This document shows, piece by piece, positions 13,840 to 19,565 of a stretch of DNA of 19,565 nucleotides (within the stretch, counting starts at the first letter, position 1; each line of letters begins with the position of its first letter). A program made the position numbers and the translations under genes. The stretch spans positions 1 through 19,565 of the forward strand of contig DASZXJ010000017.1 of NCBI GenBank assembly GCA_035545895.1, written 5' to 3'. The notes beneath the pieces were generated by a model. It did not search any database. It saw nothing but the letters and a program-made list of their open reading frames with translations, and was not told where the DNA came from. Origin of the DNA: DASZXJ01 sp035545895. GTDB lineage: Bacteria; Planctomycetota; Phycisphaerae; Tepidisphaerales; Tepidisphaeraceae.

Positions 13840-14583
13840 CTATTTCTTAGCTTTGATGGAAGGCACGGCGTCTTTGATCAAGGTCGTCAGAATGTTCACC
13901 ATCTGATTCGAATCCATCTTGGCGGTATTCAAGGTGAGGGTGAAATTCTCCGGGCTAAGCGATTCGTTGGGCCAATAGCGGCGGTAGAAGGCTCGGCGGT
14001 TGCGCTCGATCTCGGCGGCGCGAACGGCAGCGCGGTCGGCGGGCAAATCGTATTGTCGCGCGAATAGCGCCACCCGTTCCTCAAATGGCGCGACCAGCCG
14101 CGCGTGAATGCCACCCGGCAGGTGGTGGGTAATGAACATTCCACCCCGGCCGACGATCACGACCCGGCCGGATTGCGCCAGCGCCCGGATGGTTTCCACC
14201 ACGCGATGATAAACTTTCGCCTCGCGGGCGGTGTGAGCATCGTTGCTGAATGAGAGTGATTCCAGAAAATCACCGAGCCAGGAATATTCCTGATCCTCCA
14301 GGGAATCGATAACGCGCGTCGAAAGCTTCAAATCGGCTGCGACTCGTTCGATCAATTCACGGTCCCAGCAGGTCCATTGCGAAGCCGGGTCGGGCCAGAG
14401 CTTATTCAGCGAATCAACCAGTTGGCGCGCCAGCGTCAATCCGCCGGCGCCGGCTTCGCGGCTGATGGTGACGAACGGCAATGCGTCGGGCACCTGGGGG
14501 GTCTTTGCTTTTCCGGAGATCGGGATCGTTCGGATGGACCCCATGATCGGCTTGATATGGCTGGTGATGCTGATAGGCGTCAT
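13840..14583 (-). CDS. Cytidylate kinase-like family protein
   Basis: A 247-residue protein of the cytidylate-kinase-like family (PF13189). VTISREAGAGG (38-48) replaces a classic Walker A and lacks the usual lysine, as is normal for this family; IVGRGG (143-148), VAPFEERVALF (164-174) and NRRAFYRRYW (195-204) are the other conserved segments. The substrate is unknown; nucleotide phosphotransfer is possible but unproven, because the P-loop is atypical. The ATG at 14583 has a strong GGGAGG about 7 nt upstream. It has no close partner: it lies 276 bp downstream of ftsH and 116 bp upstream of the DUF488-like gene, both on the same strand. Confidence 0.85.
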   Translation of the reverse strand: MTPISITSHIKPIMGSIRTIPISGKAKTPQVPDALPFVTISREAGAGGLTLARQLVDSLNKLWPDPASQWTCWDRELIERVAADLKLSTRVIDSLEDQEYSWLGDFLESLSFSNDAHTAREAKVYHRVVETIRALAQSGRVVIVGRGGMFITHHLPGGIHARLVAPFEERVALFARQYDLPADRAAVRAAEIERNRRAFYRRYWPNESLSPENFTLTLNTAKMDSNQMVNILTTLIKDAVPSIKAKK

Positions 14584-14859
14584 AAACTACCTCCCGCAGT
14601 GTAGAGATGAACAGATCGAGATCGGGCGTAGGCGGGCGAGCAGGGTCGACGTGAAAAAATGATGTCGCCGGCCCATGGTCGGCAACCAGCGTCCAAAAAC
14701 AATATAACACATAAACCCACGGGCGGGCACTGAAATACGGATCGAATTCGCCAAGGCAGGCTTTTTAGGAGTCGCGAATCTTAAGAAAAGATCACCGGCA
14801 ATTATTAAACCGAATCGGAATTCTTCCCTCTTCCGGAGGAGAGAGGGGGACAAGACGGT

Positions 14860-16914
<2,055 letters not shown>

Positions 16915-16986
16915 AAAACTTCCTTAAATTCGAGGCTCGTCCGTAAACCAGATCATACGGCAAAAGTGCAGGGGATTTCTATGAAT

Positions 16987-17074
16987 CTTGTTACTTGTTA
17001 TTGGTTACTTGGATTTTTTGGTTAAAACACGTTTTCTTCCAAAAATCCCCAAGTAACCAGTAACCAGTAACAAG
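16987..17074. repeat. Long imperfect hairpin built of heptad (GTTACTG-type) units
   Basis: A 35-nt arm (16987-17021) and a 36-nt arm (17039-17074) pair with only about three or four mismatches and one bulge, around a 17-nt loop that itself contains AAAAC/GTTTT. Both arms are made of GTTACTG/GTTACTT heptads. It sits 16 nt past the lptE stop in the lptE-ftsH gap, where it would fold strongly in RNA. It could be a processing site or partial terminator, or a MITE-like palindrome. A spurious frame across it gives the 'SLLLVTGY' string common in such repeats. Confidence 0.85.
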
Positions 17075-17089
17075 GAACCAATAACAAAC

Positions 17090-17614
17090 TCACCAATCCG
17101 CCTGCAACTCTTGTACGATGGCCATTCCCAGACGTTCGGCGGCCTGCTGGTTGCCGACAAATTGGCCCTCGCCCAGCGTGGGATAAAACGTCGTTGTCTG
17201 CTCAAAGTTGCGTCGTTGCACCAGGATCTGCCCGGTGCGCAAATCCTTCCAGGTAAAATCGATGTTCACCACGAACAACTGCTCCTGCGGCAGGGCGGTC
17301 TGTGAATCCCTGCTGACTGTTTCGCGGTGCACGTAATTGATTTCACCTTCCAGGATCGTATCGGCGCGTTCGCGCGGAACGACCTTATAAGGAGAGTGTG
17401 CTTCAAGTTGATTGACGACGGCCTTGGTCAGGGCAAATTCCACGCCTCGCGTATAGTCTTTGTTGACGAAGGTAGGGACTGCGACGGTTTTGACGTCTTC
17501 GCGATAGAGGGATCGCCATTGATAGCCGCCGGAAGGTGAATCTCCGACCTGCGAATAGCCGCAGCCACCCAGCGCGAGCAGGACCGATAATAGGGCGGTT
17601 TTCAGGCGGTTCAT
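17090..17614 (-). CDS. lptE: LptE-like outer-membrane lipoprotein (LPS assembly)
   Basis: A 174-residue lipoprotein precursor. The signal peptide is MNRLKTALLSVLLALGGC with lipobox LGGC, so C18 is lipidated. The mature domain matches LptE (PF04390): VKTVAVPTFVNKDYTRGVEFALTKAVVNQL, then RADTILEGEI and RRNFEQTTTFYPTLGEGQ. LptE pairs with LptD to place LPS in the outer membrane, which implies an LPS-type diderm envelope. Its ATG overlaps the TGA of the BamD-like gene in an ATGA junction (17611-17614), so translation is probably coupled. lptD is not in the window. The gene symbol rests on family pattern, not on a search. Confidence 0.85.
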   Translation of the reverse strand: MNRLKTALLSVLLALGGCGYSQVGDSPSGGYQWRSLYREDVKTVAVPTFVNKDYTRGVEFALTKAVVNQLEAHSPYKVVPRERADTILEGEINYVHRETVSRDSQTALPQEQLFVVNIDFTWKDLRTGQILVQRRNFEQTTTFYPTLGEGQFVGNQQAAERLGMAIVQELQADW

Positions 17615-18579
17615 GGTGTAAGGGGATTGGTGGAAGGACCGATCGCGCGCGGCGGCTGCGACGTATAGCCGCGGAATTCAACAGCATTCGGATAATTCTT
17701 CATCGCATAGTCGCGAACAAAAGCGGCAGCGCGCGGCTCGTGCGTGCGACGATAGAAATCAGCGGTCATCTGAAGCTTGCGGACAAACGTGCTGTCGATG
17801 CGCTGGAGCATGGCTGGAATATTTTCTTCATTTGCCAGATCAGGATATTTGCTGACGATGTCCTCGAATTGAACCTTTGCCTCGACGACGGGGGTCGAGT
17901 CGTAGCGCAGGCCTCTGAACTGGGCGAGATTGGAATACGCTTCGCGAAGCATGACGCGGGGCAGGCGTTCGCTGCGCGGATAGGCCTGGACGTAGGCGTG
18001 ATACGCATCGGCGGCGAGATCGTATTCGGCGGTGACGTAGTAATAGTCTGCCGTGCGAAGCAGCGATTGTTCCGCCAGCGGGCTTTTGGGGGCGCGGGCC
18101 TGGATACGGAAAAGCATTTCAATCGCTTCCTCCTGTGCCCCGAACATCGGCATGCGGAGGAAGCGCCGTTTGTAGCCGTTCAGGTAGGCATCGGCGATTT
18201 GATACTGCTTTTCCAGGGCCTGATAGAAAAGCGGACTGTCGGGGCATTCATCGAGGAGTTCGTCGAGGTAGTAATACGCCTTGATCCGGTCGCCATACTG
18301 GTAGAGCGCTTCGGCTTCGATATAGAGGCCGCGATCTTTGAACGGGGAATCGGGATGGCTTTTGAGCCATCGGACGGCGGATTTCTGGGCGGTGGAATAT
18401 TTGCCGTCCTGGATCAGTTGTTCGATTTCAACGAGCGTGGGATCGACGGCCTGCTGGGTGGTGGGGTTGAGGGACTCGATCCATCGTCCGCCATGCAGTT
18501 CGGAGGTCTTTTGCGCGCTTGCCGGGGGAGCGAGCAGGAGGAGGATCAACGTGATAAGAGCAGCGCCCGCCTTTGCCAT
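17611..18579 (-). CDS. BamD-like TPR protein of outer-membrane protein assembly
   Basis: A 322-residue protein with a signal peptide (MAKAGAALITLILLLLAPPASAQ; cleavage after ASA). Then come TPR-like repeats from about 45 to 260, including SVAERWLK-like 'TAQKSAVRWLKSHPDSP', 'YYYLDELLDECPDSPLFYQAL', and 'AYHAYVQAYPRSERLPRVMLR', with the pattern of YfiO/BamD (PF13525). BamD is normally a lipoprotein, but no lipobox cysteine is seen: this protein has a signal-peptidase-I site. It is therefore either a non-lipidated BamD variant or a related TPR periplasmic protein. ATG 18579 is preferred over TTG 18615, since 18615 lies in the -35 box. It is the first gene of the bamD-like/lptE-like/ftsH block. 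Confidence 0.8.
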   Translation of the reverse strand: MAKAGAALITLILLLLAPPASAQKTSELHGGRWIESLNPTTQQAVDPTLVEIEQLIQDGKYSTAQKSAVRWLKSHPDSPFKDRGLYIEAEALYQYGDRIKAYYYLDELLDECPDSPLFYQALEKQYQIADAYLNGYKRRFLRMPMFGAQEEAIEMLFRIQARAPKSPLAEQSLLRTADYYYVTAEYDLAADAYHAYVQAYPRSERLPRVMLREAYSNLAQFRGLRYDSTPVVEAKVQFEDIVSKYPDLANEENIPAMLQRIDSTFVRKLQMTADFYRRTHEPRAAAFVRDYAMKNYPNAVEFRGYTSQPPRAIGPSTNPLTP

Positions 18580-18587
18580 GGGGCGAG

Positions 18588-18615
18588 ATTGTAGTCGGCC
18601 GGCGGCATGCGCCAA
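18588..18615 (-). promoter_or_regulatory. Predicted promoter of the bamD-like gene, possibly leaderless
   Basis: On the minus strand TTGGCG (18615-18610) and TACAAT (18593-18588) lie 16 nt apart. Only 8 nt separate the -10 box from the ATG at 18579, so transcription would start at or within 2 nt of the start codon, and the gene indeed has no Shine-Dalgarno. Confidence 0.5.
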
Positions 18616-18648
18616 GCGCTGGCGTGCAGGCTCGACAGATGAATTTGA

Positions 18649-18707
18649 TGTGACACGGCCTTTCCAGGCCGTGCTAGTACCGCATGGGCTGGAAAGCCCA
18701 TGTCACA
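18649..18707. repeat. Paired-hairpin dispersed repeat, copy C
   Basis: The two arms (18649-18673 and 18683-18706) match copy A exactly; the 9-nt spacer CTAGTACCG differs. The outer TGTGAC/GTCACA pair is perfect here, giving a possible three-way junction. Confidence 0.9.
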
Positions 18708-18846
18708 ATAAACTCTCCTTTTTCTTCAAACGGCACCAGTACCCGACAGATTATTCCTCAAGTTTATGTGAGATAAAACAGGGGTGTTTACGGCGGAAGG
18801 GGCCATTGAGGAGTCTGAAATTGAAAGGAGAAGCGGTTGATCAGGT

Positions 18847-18915
18847 GCCGGCCGCTTGCGGTTGGGCGACGGGTTCCTCCCCGAGCCGTGTAATGCTCAG
18901 CCACAAGCGGCCGGC
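18847..18915. repeat. Inverted repeat GCCGGCCGCTTG / CAAGCGGCCGGC
   Basis: Exact 12-bp inverted copies (18847-18858, 18904-18915) frame 45 nt, a GC-rich palindromic unit of the kind dispersed in planctomycete intergenic DNA. It lies 35 nt past the PilZ stop and might also act as a transcript end. Confidence 0.7.
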
Positions 18916-18950
18916 CGGAAATGAGACGTTGGGCGTCGAAGATCCTCCGG

Positions 18951-19370
18951 TCAATCGGCATCGCCGGGTTCAAACATTCGTTGGTCGTTGTCAAACAGGA
19001 CGGCGCCTTCAAACCAGCCGTCGATGAATGATCGACAACGGACGATCGAACAAGCAATCCAGCGTGGCCTGTCGGCGGGCGAGGGCAGATGCAGCCGCGC
19101 TTTCACGCCCAATGAGAGTTCGCGATTGCTCACAAACCCCAGCCCGCGGGCATTGGCATCGCGGGTGTAAACTTGGACGGATCGTGACGGATGCATGCCG
19201 GAACCCTCGATGATTTCAATACCGGCCTTCACGCGATATGGATATCGAGTCATGGAGCGGCGATTTTCAAACAGCGATTCCTGCTGTTCCAGGACGGATG
19301 TAATCAGCCGAACTTCAGACGGCCAATTGTCCTGGTGGTCGATCGGTATGTTGCAGAGTAATGATTGCAC
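18951..19370 (-). CDS. PilZ domain protein, probable c-di-GMP binder
   Basis: A 139-residue protein with a PilZ domain from about 36 to 128. The first motif, RxxxR, is R38-S-M-T-R42; the second, normally D/NxSxxG, is DANARG (71-76) with Asn for the conserved Ser. The rest (GLGFVSNRELSLGVKARLHLP, GWFEGAVLF) follows the PilZ beta-barrel. Family members bind cyclic di-GMP and alter motility, surface polysaccharide or adhesion, though weak-motif members may not bind it. Start is GTG at 19370 with GGGAAA upstream; the short N-terminal segment (1-35) has no clear domain. No diguanylate cyclase or target gene is nearby. Confidence 0.8.
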   Translation of the reverse strand: MQSLLCNIPIDHQDNWPSEVRLITSVLEQQESLFENRRSMTRYPYRVKAGIEIIEGSGMHPSRSVQVYTRDANARGLGFVSNRELSLGVKARLHLPSPADRPRWIACSIVRCRSFIDGWFEGAVLFDNDQRMFEPGDAD

Positions 19371-19565
19371 GGTTTGTTTCCCGCAGATTCCCCGCGAGCC
19401 CCCTTGTTGATCGAAATTTACAATACATTTTCCGACCTGGACGTGCCTTATTCAGGTTATTTGATTGCGGGGAAGGTCCGAAAATGCGTGGTTTCACAGT
19501 ATCCAAACCGGACACGGGGATAAATTCGGTGAATTCGCAGGGATTTATTCGTTTAGCGCCGCCCC
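19371..19565. other. Upstream region of the PilZ gene
   Basis: AT-rich relative to the coding regions. No clear gene is present and no promoter reaches a good score. The window ends here. Confidence 0.4.

Larger units (their letters stand above)
18580..18950. other. Gene-free stretch with repeats
   Basis: It holds the bamD-like promoter, repeat copy C, the CACCAGTACC motif (18734-18743) and a 69-bp inverted-repeat segment (18847-18915). No frame shows recognisable coding character, though it lies downstream of the PilZ gene. Confidence 0.6.

Noticed and set aside
14584..14859. Possible small gene between ftsH and the cytidylate-kinase-like gene
   Set aside because: Frames here lack ribosome sites and family features; the gap probably holds the downstream gene's promoter (TATATT near 14702 on the minus strand has no matching -35).
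17005..17205. Minus-strand frame ending in a SLLLVTGYLGIFG-like string
   Set aside because: The string is translation of the heptad hairpin repeat and the rest overlaps lptE in another frame.
17536..18594. 352-residue plus-strand reading frame opposite the BamD-like gene
   Set aside because: It is the antisense shadow of a gene with signal peptide, TPR repeats, promoter and an ATGA-linked neighbour.

Overview
The window looks like chromosomal DNA of a diderm bacterium in or near the Planctomycetota. Several things point there, all by family recognition and none by database search: an ECF sigma factor of the planctomycete-type 'LLPxVYxELR ... LVHEAYxRL' class beside a receptor-like Ser/Thr kinase, a PEP-CTERM surface protein, an outer-membrane assembly pair (BamD-like, LptE-like), and intergenic DNA crowded with short palindromic and heptad repeats. 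No tRNA, rRNA, CRISPR array, transposase or phage gene was found.

Layout. 2-535 (+) is the 3' part of a zinc-ribbon protein with a C-terminal membrane anchor that runs off the left edge. 579-1851 (-) holds a lone ABC-type ATPase and, upstream of it, a small two-HTH regulator with a good sigma-70-type promoter. 2039-5524 (+) carries a class I glutamine amidotransferase, a polytopic membrane protein and an MFS transporter, closely spaced. 5525-6239 has no convincing gene and is a mosaic of repeats. 6240-9379 holds a PEP-CTERM protein (-) divergent from an ECF sigma factor and a kinase with an extracytoplasmic PA14-like domain (+). 9427-12312 (-) is a large secreted GH2 glycoside hydrolase, convergent with the kinase. 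12561-14583 (-) carries a DinB-like protein, a DUF4926-like protein, a DUF488/YeaO-like protein and a cytidylate-kinase-like protein. 14860-18579 (-) is an envelope block transcribed bamD-like, lptE-like, ftsH. 18951-19370 (-) is a PilZ protein.

How the genes may work together. The most coherent locus is 6240-12312: a kinase with a probable outside-facing carbohydrate-binding-type domain, a sigma factor next to it, a surface-anchored protein read from the shared upstream region, and a secreted glycosidase. This suggests, by inference only, a glycan-responsive kinase/sigma switch. The bamD-like/lptE-like pair overlaps by 4 nt (ATGA) and must be one transcript, concerned with outer-membrane protein and LPS assembly; ftsH follows as quality-control protease.

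Repeats are a major theme. There are three copies of a paired-hairpin element (1297, 12451, 18649), a long hairpin of heptad units between lptE and ftsH, and the mosaic at 5659-6003. Many start sites were moved inward from the longest reading frame because of Shine-Dalgarno position, family alignment or promoter overlap; these choices are stated in each entry.
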